Positions 32,956-41,532 of a DNA stretch of 64,000 bases are shown in pieces. The DNA is from Chromatiaceae bacterium. Its GTDB lineage: Bacteria > Pseudomonadota > Gammaproteobacteria > Chromatiales > Chromatiaceae. The DNA lies in NCBI GenBank assembly GCA_024235255.1, contig JACKMT010000001.1, positions 1 to 64,000 of the forward strand, written 5' to 3'. Within the stretch, counting starts at the first letter, position 1. Each line of letters starts with the position of its first letter. A model generated the notes under the pieces. That model was not told the DNA's origin, did no database searches, and was given only the letters and a program-made list of their open reading frames with translations. The translations under genes were made by a program, and so were the position numbers.

Positions 32956-33846
32956 TCATCGCTGCCGGTAAGGAATTTGGCAGTAACTGATCCCATGCCG
33001 CGGACTGACGTGCTGTTTAGCAAGATAGATTTGCAGCGAATTCATTGAGAGCTCGATATTGCTGGTGGGTCCCAGATAGACGTGATCAAGTTGAAGGCGG
33101 CTGCTTTCACCGTCGCTCAGATCGAACTCATAGAAAGGGATCAGCATAGAGGTCCCCTCGCGAAAATGGACCGATGAGCCCGAAAAACCGGTGATCACCG
33201 GTGAGACGATGCGCCACTCCTGTTCCTCTTCGAAGGAGGGGTGTTTTAGGATCGATCCGATGCGCAGTAAATCCCCCTCAATGCGCTCAAAAACGTCGAA
33301 ATAGACATTGTCGTGCGGGTGATGGGCTGCTTCCAAGCCAACTCCCGACTCGGCGGCGGTACGCTCCAGCGCATCGACAATTCGCGTAATAAGCGCCCGC
33401 TGTTGGCCGGCCTCGTAGAGACACTTTCCGACCTGAAAGTGCTGGCGCTCAGCACAGGAACGGATATGCATCGGATCGAATCCCAGACTGACCCCCTTGC
33501 CGTGCAAGCTGTAGCCACGCCATTGGCTTAGCAGGTTGCCGTTGGCGCGAAATGAGCCGCCAAACAGCATCGATCCGCCGACGATGCGGCGCGACAGCCA
33601 ATCCAGCAGCTGATTGAGCAGTTGGGGGTTGTCGGTTCCCTCGGCGATACGGTCTGTGACATGGCTCCGCAGCAGATCGAACATATGCCTGAGTTCCGCC
33701 GAATCATTCATATAGCGGATATCGCTGGCGCGCAATACAGCGCTTTTCACTATACCCAGGAGCCCGGTGAAAGAGGTGTAGTGATAGAGGGTATCCACCG
33801 GCGTACTGGCGAACAGACTTTTCGTGATTTTTTCAATCATTGGCAA
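32956..33846 (-). CDS. DUF2971 protein
   Basis: A 296-residue soluble protein of the DUF2971 family. The signature LYHYTSFTGLLGIVKSAVLRASDIRYMNDSAEL sits near the N-terminus; GNLLSQWRGYSLHGKGVSLGFD and EEEQEWRIVSP come later. The order HYT...QWRGY...EEWR is reminiscent of ADP-ribosyltransferase-type folds (DarT, RES), and some such genes are toxins or defence effectors, but this is inference. No antitoxin-like partner is adjacent. An isolated gene of the accessory kind. Confidence 0.82.
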   Translation of the reverse strand: MPMIEKITKSLFASTPVDTLYHYTSFTGLLGIVKSAVLRASDIRYMNDSAELRHMFDLLRSHVTDRIAEGTDNPQLLNQLLDWLSRRIVGGSMLFGGSFRANGNLLSQWRGYSLHGKGVSLGFDPMHIRSCAERQHFQVGKCLYEAGQQRALITRIVDALERTAAESGVGLEAAHHPHDNVYFDVFERIEGDLLRIGSILKHPSFEEEQEWRIVSPVITGFSGSSVHFREGTSMLIPFYEFDLSDGESSRLQLDHVYLGPTSNIELSMNSLQIYLAKQHVSPRHGISYCQIPYRQR

Positions 33847-33950
33847 ACCGTTCAGCGTTAACAGGCTCTTACCAACGAGCCGGTGTTAGCCTCCGGCTTG
33901 CGGCAGAATTATGACTGGGTATGCAACCTACTTTAGCGGCAGTTTCACAA

Positions 33951-34571
33951 CTACATATAGAGATTGACCCTGTTATTCTGCGCGACGGAAAGATAAGTGG
34001 CGGCGCCGGCCCACTCGGAGATTTCGTCTATGAACGCACTTTTGGGCCAACCGAAAAGATCTGCTGTCATCTGACAGGCGATAAGTTTTACCCCCTCTTC
34101 GATACAGAGTTGCCGCAACTCGCTCACCGGCGCGACCCCTTTTTCTGACAGCGTTTTGCGCATCATCGACGCAGAGAAAGTCTCGAATCCGGGTATGTTG
34201 GCCATCACCAGGTTGGGAATGTTCCATTCGATCTCGCGCAACCAGGCCGGACCGTACGGCATTTTCATCGGCATGGCTGGGTTGCCCAGTCCGCTGAGCT
34301 TTAAATCCAGCCGTTTTTTAAGCAGGTTCAGACCGTAAAAGGTGAAAAACAGCGTGACATTCCAGCCGAGTGCGGATGCCGTGGAGGCGATGATAAATGG
34401 CGGGTAGGCCCAATCCAACGTGCCTTTCGTTACCATGATACTGAGGGATGCAGCTTCGGCGGATTTCAGCTCAGTTATCTTCTCTGCAAAACGGGCATCA
34501 AACAGCTGATTGAAGCGCTTTGACTCTGTTTCGAGGTGCGTTGTATTTTCGTTGCCGGATGCCAGTGACAT
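33951..34571 (-). CDS. DsrE/DsrF-like family protein (DsrE2 type)
   Basis: A 206-residue protein with a hydrophobic segment at about 60-90 (WAYPPFIIASTASALGWNVTLFF) and the DsrE-type end RQLCIEEGVKLIACQMTADLFGW, which carries two cysteines in the positions expected for persulfide transfer. DsrE2-type proteins take part in cytoplasmic sulfur trafficking in sulfur-oxidising bacteria, often near TusA and rhodanese genes. GGAGGAATT precedes ATG 34571. The gene just upstream encodes a small HMA-like protein. Confidence 0.85.
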   Translation of the reverse strand: MSLASGNENTTHLETESKRFNQLFDARFAEKITELKSAEAASLSIMVTKGTLDWAYPPFIIASTASALGWNVTLFFTFYGLNLLKKRLDLKLSGLGNPAMPMKMPYGPAWLREIEWNIPNLVMANIPGFETFSASMMRKTLSEKGVAPVSELRQLCIEEGVKLIACQMTADLFGWPKSAFIDEISEWAGAATYLSVAQNNRVNLYM

Positions 34572-34683
34572 TACCAATTCCTCCTTCCGGAAAGCAGACG
34601 CACCAACCCCTCCTTGCAATAATCTCCGGTTAAATCCGCTGCTCTTCGTACTGCTCGACCGGGGACAAGCCGCACGGCATTAC

Positions 34684-34917
34684 TCAGAGGCCGACTAACT
34701 CTGCATGCCCATATTTCCCTTTAACTGTACTCAATAATACCTGGGAATTTGTCCTTGCAGGGTTGTACTCCACCAGGAATAGATGAGATCTCTCTACTGT
34801 ATTGCGTACGCTTACAACACCTTCAACACCGCGCAAAGCCGCTTCTATACCGGACCGCTCTTCAGTAGCCACATCTTTATCGATATGAATCGTGACATCA
34901 GCAAGTTGAATGTCCAT
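34684..34917 (-). CDS. Small HMA-like protein without metal cysteines
   Basis: A 77-residue protein with the ferredoxin-like beta-alpha-beta pattern of heavy-metal-associated domains (VTIHIDKDVATEERSGIEAALRGVEGVVSVRN, then LFLVEYNPARTNSQVLL). The CxxC metal motif is absent; loop residues are DKDVATE. It is upstream of, and in the same direction as, the DsrE2-like gene. The role is unknown; it may bind a partner rather than metal. Confidence 0.72.
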   Translation of the reverse strand: MDIQLADVTIHIDKDVATEERSGIEAALRGVEGVVSVRNTVERSHLFLVEYNPARTNSQVLLSTVKGKYGHAELVGL

Positions 34918-35259
34918 TATTGACCCCCCATTTCCTCATTCTCACGACCTAACGATGTGCTTTTTGCACTCATTTACTGCAGGATAAAACGGACTTCTGC
35001 ATTTTCTCCTTTCTACCTTATTTATAGCAGAGGAATAGTGTTTCAGGTGATGCCCAAAGTGAAAAATCGGGAACTTCCGTTGCTTATGTCGTGGAGCACT
35101 GTTTTAGCAGACATTCTGCAGCCAGGTTGTTTGACGGTTCTCCTAGCGCTGCATCTGCTATTCAGATTACCTCTTCCCATGAACCTTGCCATGCTTGGAA
35201 AACCCTAAAGTTTTTGCTCTTGGACCAGTTAGCGCGGAACAGAACCAGATAGGTGCTAT
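34918..35259. other. Intergenic region, no supported gene
   Basis: About 340 bases between the HMA-like gene start and the selO stop. A plus-strand frame at 34957-35208 has no family resemblance and no ribosome binding site. I see no clear terminator; the promoter of the HMA-like gene must lie in the left part. Confidence 0.4.
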
Positions 35260-36729
35260 TCAGGTGCCGCAGAAGGTTTGTCTTACCTGCTGCTCCGGAC
35301 GCGGCGGCGTCGCATAGCTTGCGTGACGGGGGTGGTAGGCATAGGGCGCTGCAAGCAGATCGATCAGCTTGTGAAACGGTTCGAAATCCCGGTTGGAGGT
35401 TGCCGCCTGTATCGCCTCTTCCACCAGATGGTTGCGCGCAATGAAGGCTGGATTAACCGCCAGCATATCCGCTTGACGCGTCAAGCTGTCGCGAGGATCG
35501 GAAGCGAGCCGGTTGTGCCAGCGGCACAGCCAGGGGGTGAATGCATCGGGCAGTTCGAACAGGTTGCCCAGGTTGGATGCCGTATCCTGCCCCGCATCCG
35601 CCAGTTCCGCCAGTCGTCTGAAGGTGAGCGTAAAGTCGCTCTTCTCCTCCGCCATCAAAGTTAGCAGATCATCGATAAGCGTTTGGTCGTCCGGTGTGCT
35701 TTCAGCAAAGCCAAGTTTTTTACTGATGCCCTGCAGATAGGCATTCTGAAAGCGTTCGGGAAAGGTATTGATCGAATCCTGCGCCATGGTCAACGCTCTG
35801 TGCTGATCCCGGTCCAGCAGCGGCAGCAGCGCCTGGGCCAGACCGGCCAGGTTCCAGTGTGCGATAGCGGGCTGGTTGTTGTAGGCGTAGCGTCCGTTAT
35901 GATCGATGGAGCTGAACACGGCCGCCGGATCAAAAGCATCCATGAAGGCGCAGGGACCATAGTCGATGGTTTCACCCGAAACCAGCATATTGTCGGTATT
36001 CATCACGCCGTGAATAAATCCCACCAGCTGCCAGCTTGCGATGAGTTCGGCCTGCTGCGCAATCACACTGTCCAGCATCGCCCGGTAAGGATTTTCGGCC
36101 TGCGCCACGTCGGGAAAGTGACGCTGAATGACGTGGTCCGCCAGCAACCGCAGCGCATCCTGATCCTGCTGCGCCGAGAAGAACTGAAATGTGCCGATAC
36201 GGATATGGCTCTGAGCCACCCGCACCAGTACGCCGCCCGGTTCTGCCCCGTCCCTTACTACCCACTCGCCGCTGCTGACTGCCGCCAGTACCCGGGAGGT
36301 CGGGATGCCCAGCGCTGCCATCGCCTCGCTGACGATGTACTCGCGCAGCACCGGCCCAAGCGGGGCACGCCCGTCGCCGCTGCGCGAATAGGGCGTTCGG
36401 CCGCAGCCTTTGAGCTGAATATCGTAACGCACCCCGTCGGCACCGATTACCTCGCCAAGCAGTATCGCCCGTCCGTCGCCCAGCCGGGGGACCCAGCTGC
36501 CGAACTGGAAGCCGGCGTAGACGGTGGCGATGGGATCTGCTCCTTCCGGAATCCGGTTGCCGGCGATCACCGCCGTGCCCTCGGCTGAGGTCAGCCAATC
36601 AGGATCGATCCGCAATTGCCGCGCCAATGCGTCGTTTACCCGGATAAGTCCGGGTGCCGCCACCGGCGTCGGGTGCAGGCGGGTGTAAAATCGATCAGGG
36701 AGTCGCGCGTAGCTATTGTCGAAACGCAT
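35260..36729 (-). CDS. selO: Protein adenylyltransferase SelO (YdiU)
   Basis: A 489-residue pseudokinase-fold enzyme that transfers AMP from ATP to Ser, Thr or Tyr of target proteins, and is linked to oxidative stress. Visible are the glycine-rich region (RLGDGRAILLGEVIG), YDIQLKGCGRTPYSRSGDGRAPLG with the conserved Lys, HGVMNTDNMLVSGETIDYGPCAFMD with the metal-binding Asn and Asp, and the terminal TFCGT, where eukaryotic homologues may have selenocysteine. The length agrees with E. coli (478). It stands alone; about 250 AT-rich bases separate it from the next gene upstream. Confidence 0.95.
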   Translation of the reverse strand: MRFDNSYARLPDRFYTRLHPTPVAAPGLIRVNDALARQLRIDPDWLTSAEGTAVIAGNRIPEGADPIATVYAGFQFGSWVPRLGDGRAILLGEVIGADGVRYDIQLKGCGRTPYSRSGDGRAPLGPVLREYIVSEAMAALGIPTSRVLAAVSSGEWVVRDGAEPGGVLVRVAQSHIRIGTFQFFSAQQDQDALRLLADHVIQRHFPDVAQAENPYRAMLDSVIAQQAELIASWQLVGFIHGVMNTDNMLVSGETIDYGPCAFMDAFDPAAVFSSIDHNGRYAYNNQPAIAHWNLAGLAQALLPLLDRDQHRALTMAQDSINTFPERFQNAYLQGISKKLGFAESTPDDQTLIDDLLTLMAEEKSDFTLTFRRLAELADAGQDTASNLGNLFELPDAFTPWLCRWHNRLASDPRDSLTRQADMLAVNPAFIARNHLVEEAIQAATSNRDFEPFHKLIDLLAAPYAYHPRHASYATPPRPEQQVRQTFCGT

Positions 36730-36978
36730 GCGGGTGTTGGCTGCTCCTGAACAGGTTCAAGGAATAAAACAGGCTGTAGATCTTATTACATGCGAAGTAG
36801 TCAAAAAACTGCGTTTTGCCTGACGAATTGTTTTCCAAGCAAGCTGCGTTCAGGTAGAGCGCCGTTTCATTCCATCGCCACTTTCAGCCGATTATGCAAA
36901 TATAATCGATTCAATAACAGTAACTTGAATAATACAATTAAAGTAGACTGCAAGTAACGAGTTAATGACGGCAGGTGA

Positions 36979-37872
36979 TCAGTCGGCGGTGGTTTTGTAT
37001 AACCTGATCAATGCACTGTGATCCAGCGTGCCATCGCCGGCCTCTATCAAGCGTTGATAGAGCGCCATGTTGAGCCGGGTTGCCGGCAGCTCAAGATGCC
37101 GGCTGGCAGCGAGATCCAACGCCTGACTCAGATCTTTGTGCTGCGTTGTCACCTTGCCACCGGGTGCGAAGCTTCTGTCTATCATTCGCTGCCCGTGAAC
37201 TTCCAGTATGCGGGACGCGGCGAAGCCGCCCAGCAGCGCCTGGCGCACTTTAGCCGGGTCGACACCGGCACTTTCAGCCAGCGCCAACGCTTCGGCGACC
37301 GCACCGATATTGAGCCCGACGATCACCTGGTTGGCCGCCTTTGCGACTTGGCCGGCACCCACAGCGCCGACGTGGGTAAAGGTTTTTCCCAGCACATCGA
37401 ACAGTGGCCGGGCGCGCTCGATTGCTGCCACGCTGCCGCCCGCCATAATTGCGAGACTTGCATCGCGGGCACCTATCTGCCCGCCAGAGACCGGGGCGTC
37501 GATAAAATCTACACCGGATTGCTGCAGGCGGGCGGCAAACTTGCGCGTCGCCGCCACTGCGGTGGTCCCCATGTCGATGACCAGTGTGCCACTCTGCAGG
37601 CCGTCAGCCAGGCCGTTGCTGCCGAATAGCACCTGTTCCACCGCCGGCGTGTCGGACACCATCAGCACCACCGTTTCAGCACGGCGCGCTACCCCTGCCG
37701 GACTGTCCGCCGGCTCGATACCATCCCGGATCAATTGATCGACCGCCGTGCGGCTGCGGTTGTGAATGACCAGCCGGGCTCCGGCGCGATGCAGATTGAG
37801 ACACATCGGACGCCCCATCAGGCCGAGGCCGATGAATCCTATGCGATCGTGCTCCAGCGGCGTCATCTGCAT
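36979..37872 (-). CDS. Tartronate-semialdehyde reductase-like dehydrogenase
   Basis: A 297-residue beta-hydroxyacid dehydrogenase: Rossmann motif FIGLGLMGRPMCLNLHRAG, substrate loop DAPVSGGQIGARDASLAIM and catalytic Lys in GQVAKAANQVIVGLN. Members include GarR/GlxR and 3-hydroxyisobutyrate dehydrogenase; sequence alone does not separate them well. It starts 5 bases after the stop of malate synthase G, so a role with glyoxylate (tartronate semialdehyde to D-glycerate) is the best reading. Confidence 0.85.
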   Translation of the reverse strand: MQMTPLEHDRIGFIGLGLMGRPMCLNLHRAGARLVIHNRSRTAVDQLIRDGIEPADSPAGVARRAETVVLMVSDTPAVEQVLFGSNGLADGLQSGTLVIDMGTTAVAATRKFAARLQQSGVDFIDAPVSGGQIGARDASLAIMAGGSVAAIERARPLFDVLGKTFTHVGAVGAGQVAKAANQVIVGLNIGAVAEALALAESAGVDPAKVRQALLGGFAASRILEVHGQRMIDRSFAPGGKVTTQHKDLSQALDLAASRHLELPATRLNMALYQRLIEAGDGTLDHSALIRLYKTTAD

Positions 37873-37877
37873 CCGTC

Positions 37878-40061
37878 TCAGCCGCCGGAGAGCGCGGCTT
37901 TCATCTGCCGCCGGCGGGCATGCAGCAGCGGTTCGGTGTAACCGTTCGGCTGTTGCATCCCCTTGAACACCAGGTCGCAGGCGGTCTGAAACGCCAGGCT
38001 CTGATCGAAGTCCGGGGCCATAGCGCGATAGTTGGGGTCACCGGCATTCTGCTGATCCACCATCGCCGCCATCCGTTTCAATGTCTCCAGCACCTGCGCC
38101 TCACTGCACACGCCGTGGCAGAGCCAGTTGGCGATATGCTGACTGGAGATGCGCAGCGTGGCGCGGTCCTCCATCAGACCGACATGGTTGATGTCCGGCA
38201 CCGTCGAGCAGCCGATGCCCTGCTCGATCCAGCGCACCACATAGCCGAGGATACCTTGGGCATTGTTCTCCAGCTCCTGTTGGATCTCCTCGGCCGTCAG
38301 CGCTGTTGCACCGAGCAGCGGCAGCGTCAGCAGGTCGTCGATGCTGGCCCGCTGGAGATTTGCCAGCTGTTCCTGGCGCGCCATGACATCGATCTGGTGG
38401 TAATGGATTGCATGCAGCGTCGCGGCCGTCGGAGAGGGCACCCAGGCGGTGTTGGCGCCGGCCAGCGGATGACCCTGCTTGGTCTCCATCATCGCGCGCA
38501 TCTCGTCGGGCATCGGCCACATCCCCTTGCCGATCTGTGCTCTGCCCTTGAGGCCGCAGGCGAGGCCGATATCCACATTCGAGTCTTCATAGGCCTGGAT
38601 CCAGCGTTCGCTCTTCATGGCAGTTTTACGCACCACGGCTCCCGCCTGCATACTGGTGTGGATCTCGTCACCGGTTCGGTCGAGAAAGCCGGTATTGATG
38701 AACACCAATCTTTCTCTGGCAGCGCGGATGCACTGCTTCAGGTTGAGGCTGGTGCGCCGCTCCTCATCCATGATGCCCATCTTCAGCGTGTTGCGCGGCA
38801 GACCCAGCGCCTTTTCAGTGCGGTCGAACAGCTCGCTGGTAAAGGCCACTTCATCGGGTCCGTGCATCTTCGGCTTGACGATGTAGACGCTGCCGCGGCG
38901 GCTATTGCGCAGGGGCACTCTGCCCTGTAGGTCATACAGCGCAATCAGGCTGGTAACCATGCAGTCCAATATCCCTTCGGGTATTTCGTTGCCTTCGCGG
39001 TCGAGCACCGCGTCGCTGGTCATCAGATGGCCGACGTGGCGCAGGAACAGCAGGCTGCGCCCCGGCAGGCTGAATCTGCTGCCATCGGGGGCACGGTACT
39101 CGCGGTCAGGATTCAATCTGCGTTGGATGAGTTTTCCGCCTTTTTCCAGGCTGGCGGTCAGATCGCCGCGCATCAGCCCGAGCCAGTTGCCGTAGGCCTG
39201 CACCTTGTCAGCCGCATCGACTGTGGCTACCGAATCCTCACAGTCCTGAATCGTGGTGACCGCGGCCTCCAGCAGCAGATCTTTGACACCGGCCGGGTGG
39301 AATTTTCCGGCCGGATGCGCCGGATCGATCTGCAGTTCGATATGCAGCCCATGGTGGCACAGCAGCAGCGCGCTCGGTGTTTGCGGGTCGCCGCGGTAGC
39401 CGACAAAGGCCGCAGGGTTCAACAGCGCCGTCTGACTGCCGTCTTTCAGCGTCAGGCTCAGCGACGATCGGTCAACTACCGTATAGTGCGTCACACGCGC
39501 GTGTCCCGGGCGCACCAGCGGCAGTGTCCGGTCGAGAAAATCCATCGCATACTCGACCACCTTTGCCGCCCGGGTCGGATTGAAATCGCCGGTTTTCTCG
39601 GCGCCATCCTCTTCCGGGATCACATCGGTGCCGTAGAGCGCATCGAATAGACTGCCCCAGCGGGCGTTGGCAGCATTCAGCGCATAGCGGGCGTTGGTCA
39701 CCGGCACCACCAGCTGCGGTCCGGCCACCTGTGCGATCTCCGGATCGACGTTGGTTGTAGTGATCTGAAAATCCTCTCCCGGCGGCAGCAGATAACCGAT
39801 CTCCTGGAGAAAGTTCTTGTATTCGGCTTTGTTGAAGGGTTGACCACTCCGCTCGAGGTGCCATGCGTCGATGGCGCGCTGCAGTTCGTCGCGGCGCGCA
39901 AGCAGTGCCCGGTTCTTCGGCCCCAGATCGACAAGTATTCGCTCCAGAGAAGCCCAGAAGCTGTCATTCTTTACCCCTGTTCCAGGGATTACCCGATCTG
40001 CGACAAAACGGTAGAGCACTTCAGCGATCTGAAGGCCGCCCGATTGAACTCGTTGTGTCAT
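37878..40061 (-). CDS. glcB: Malate synthase G
   Basis: A 727-residue monomeric malate synthase (E. coli MSG is 723) that condenses glyoxylate with acetyl-CoA to malate. Landmarks are TTIQDCEDSVATVDAADK, YNWLGLMRGDL-type NWLGLMRGDLTASL, KPKMHGPDEVAF, MGIMDEERRTSLNLK, FINTGFLDRTGDEIHT and GKGMWPMPDEM. I start at ATG 40061 because MTQRVQSGGLQIAE matches the family N-terminus. It leads a two-gene operon with the beta-hydroxyacid dehydrogenase and is divergent from the D-glycerate dehydrogenase gene. Confidence 0.95.
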   Translation of the reverse strand: MTQRVQSGGLQIAEVLYRFVADRVIPGTGVKNDSFWASLERILVDLGPKNRALLARRDELQRAIDAWHLERSGQPFNKAEYKNFLQEIGYLLPPGEDFQITTTNVDPEIAQVAGPQLVVPVTNARYALNAANARWGSLFDALYGTDVIPEEDGAEKTGDFNPTRAAKVVEYAMDFLDRTLPLVRPGHARVTHYTVVDRSSLSLTLKDGSQTALLNPAAFVGYRGDPQTPSALLLCHHGLHIELQIDPAHPAGKFHPAGVKDLLLEAAVTTIQDCEDSVATVDAADKVQAYGNWLGLMRGDLTASLEKGGKLIQRRLNPDREYRAPDGSRFSLPGRSLLFLRHVGHLMTSDAVLDREGNEIPEGILDCMVTSLIALYDLQGRVPLRNSRRGSVYIVKPKMHGPDEVAFTSELFDRTEKALGLPRNTLKMGIMDEERRTSLNLKQCIRAARERLVFINTGFLDRTGDEIHTSMQAGAVVRKTAMKSERWIQAYEDSNVDIGLACGLKGRAQIGKGMWPMPDEMRAMMETKQGHPLAGANTAWVPSPTAATLHAIHYHQIDVMARQEQLANLQRASIDDLLTLPLLGATALTAEEIQQELENNAQGILGYVVRWIEQGIGCSTVPDINHVGLMEDRATLRISSQHIANWLCHGVCSEAQVLETLKRMAAMVDQQNAGDPNYRAMAPDFDQSLAFQTACDLVFKGMQQPNGYTEPLLHARRRQMKAALSGG

Positions 40062-40358
40062 TATATGCGCCTCTTTTTTTATCTCTGTGCCTGCTCGTTG
40101 ATCAATGGTAAGGCTTTTTCTGGCCGAAACGTTGCGTGAATGGTTACGCCAGTATAGTTCGAACAGCGTTGATGACGATTGCAAACTTTAAATTGCAATC
40201 ATATGAATTAACTGCGATTTGTGAAATAGCATGCTATTTGAGTATAGTGCCTTTCTATAAAAAGGTCTGTGGCGGAAACCCAGCCATGCGGGGGTCCTTA
40301 GCTGATGTTAACGACATTTTTATAGATAGACCATACCATTCCTGGAGCGAAAGAAGCG
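40062..40358. promoter_or_regulatory. Divergent promoter region glcB / hydroxyacid dehydrogenase
   Basis: This 297-base, AT-richer stretch lies between two divergent genes that both act on C2/C3 acids, so it should contain both promoters. TAGTGCCTTTCTATAAAAAGG and nearby AT tracts are suggestive, but I do not identify a firm -35/-10 pair, operator or riboswitch. Confidence 0.4.
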
Positions 40359-41324
40359 ATGAGTGATAAACCTGTTGTCTTGGTCACCAGAAAACTGCCG
40401 GCGGCCGTGGAAGTGCGTTTACAGCGCGATTATGCTGCCCGTCTCAATGCCAGCGACCAGATCTATAGCAGCGACCAGTTGCTCGAATTGGCCGAGGGTG
40501 CCGCTGCGATAGTGCCGTGCCATACGGAGAAGCTCAACGCCGATGTCATTGCCCGTCTGCCGCAGAGCATTCGGGCGCTGTGCAGCTTTTCCGTCGGTTT
40601 CGATCACATCGATCTGGCAGCAGCCAAGGCGCGCGGCATCGTCGTCACCAATACGCCCGAGGTGCTGAGCGACGCGACCGCGGAGATTGCTATGCTGCTG
40701 CTGCTCGGGGCAGCGCGGCGGGCATACGAGGGTGAGCTGCAGATCCGCACCGAAAGTTGGGCCGACTGGAGTGCCACCTATCAGCTCGGCGTGCAGGTGA
40801 GCGGCAAACGACTGGGCATCATCGGCATGGGCCGGGTGGGTCAGATCATGGCTCGCCGCGCACGCGGGTTCGATATGCAGATCCACTACTACAATCGCAG
40901 CAGGTTGTCCGCCGACCTGGAACTTGGTGCCGTTTATCATGACTCGGTGGAGGCGCTGCTGCCGCACTGCGATTTTCTTTCGATCCACTGTCCGGCAACG
41001 CCGGAGACCCGCCATCTGCTCAATGCCGAGCGCATTGCCATGCTGCCGGACGGGGCGGTGGTGGTAAACACTGCGCGCGGCGCGGTGGTCGACGACGATG
41101 CGCTGATTGCGGCGCTGCGCTCGGGCAAGTTGTTTGCCGCCGGGCTCGACGTATTCAACGATGAACCGAACATTCACCCGGCGTACCGCGGGTTGCAGAA
41201 CACCTTTCTGCTGCCGCACATCGGCAGCGCAACGGTCGAGACGCGCGATGCGATGGGTTTTCGCGCGCTGGACAATCTGGATGCGATCATGGCTGGAAAA
41301 GAACCACGCGATCGGCTGGTGTGA
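40359..41324 (+). CDS. D-glycerate / hydroxypyruvate-glyoxylate dehydrogenase
   Basis: A 321-residue D-2-hydroxyacid dehydrogenase: NAD(P) motif LGIIGMGRVGQIMARRA, catalytic Arg in NTARGAVVDDDAL, Glu in DVFNDEPNIH and His in LLPHIGSAT. The GhrB/HprA-type family interconverts hydroxypyruvate and D-glycerate or glyoxylate and glycolate. It is divergent from malate synthase G and probably part of the same C2-acid pathway. AGCGAAAGAAGCG precedes the ATG. Confidence 0.88.
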   Translation: MSDKPVVLVTRKLPAAVEVRLQRDYAARLNASDQIYSSDQLLELAEGAAAIVPCHTEKLNADVIARLPQSIRALCSFSVGFDHIDLAAAKARGIVVTNTPEVLSDATAEIAMLLLLGAARRAYEGELQIRTESWADWSATYQLGVQVSGKRLGIIGMGRVGQIMARRARGFDMQIHYYNRSRLSADLELGAVYHDSVEALLPHCDFLSIHCPATPETRHLLNAERIAMLPDGAVVVNTARGAVVDDDALIAALRSGKLFAAGLDVFNDEPNIHPAYRGLQNTFLLPHIGSATVETRDAMGFRALDNLDAIMAGKEPRDRLV

Positions 41325-41336
41325 TTCGCCCCCTAA

Positions 41337-41498
41337 TCAGCGTTTGGCTCGAAGCGTCTGCCAGAAATCGTAGATCGCCATGGCCGAAACCAGAATGATC
41401 ACAATGATCAGATCGATGTCGGGTACGAATGCGGCAACGACGACCAAAAAGGCAATCATTGTCGCGAGTGCCAGCAGGGCCATGATCCTGTCAGTCAT
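41337..41498 (-). CDS. Two-helix membrane microprotein (53 aa)
   Basis: A 53-residue open frame with a good Shine-Dalgarno site (GAGGAAAA about 8 bases before the ATG). It encodes two hydrophobic helices: MALLALATMIAFLVVVAAF and IDLIIVIILVSAMAIYDFW, separated by VPDID and ending in TLRAKR. The positive-inside rule puts the C-terminus in the cytoplasm. I do not recognise the family. It lies just downstream of the amidase gene on the same strand, with a 34-base gap, and may be the last gene of the amidase-TRAP operon. Confidence 0.65.
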   Translation of the reverse strand: MTDRIMALLALATMIAFLVVVAAFVPDIDLIIVIILVSAMAIYDFWQTLRAKR

Positions 41499-41532
41499 AT
41501 GATGTTTTCCTCATCGCTTATTGGAAGCTATC

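Noticed and set aside
34957..35208. Possible 83-residue membrane protein on the plus strand
   Set aside because: No ribosome binding site, no family resemblance and the hydrophobic runs are irregular.
40062..40358. Riboswitch or leader structure before glcB
   Set aside because: I looked for glycine-riboswitch-like and other conserved cores and could not find a convincing fold by eye.
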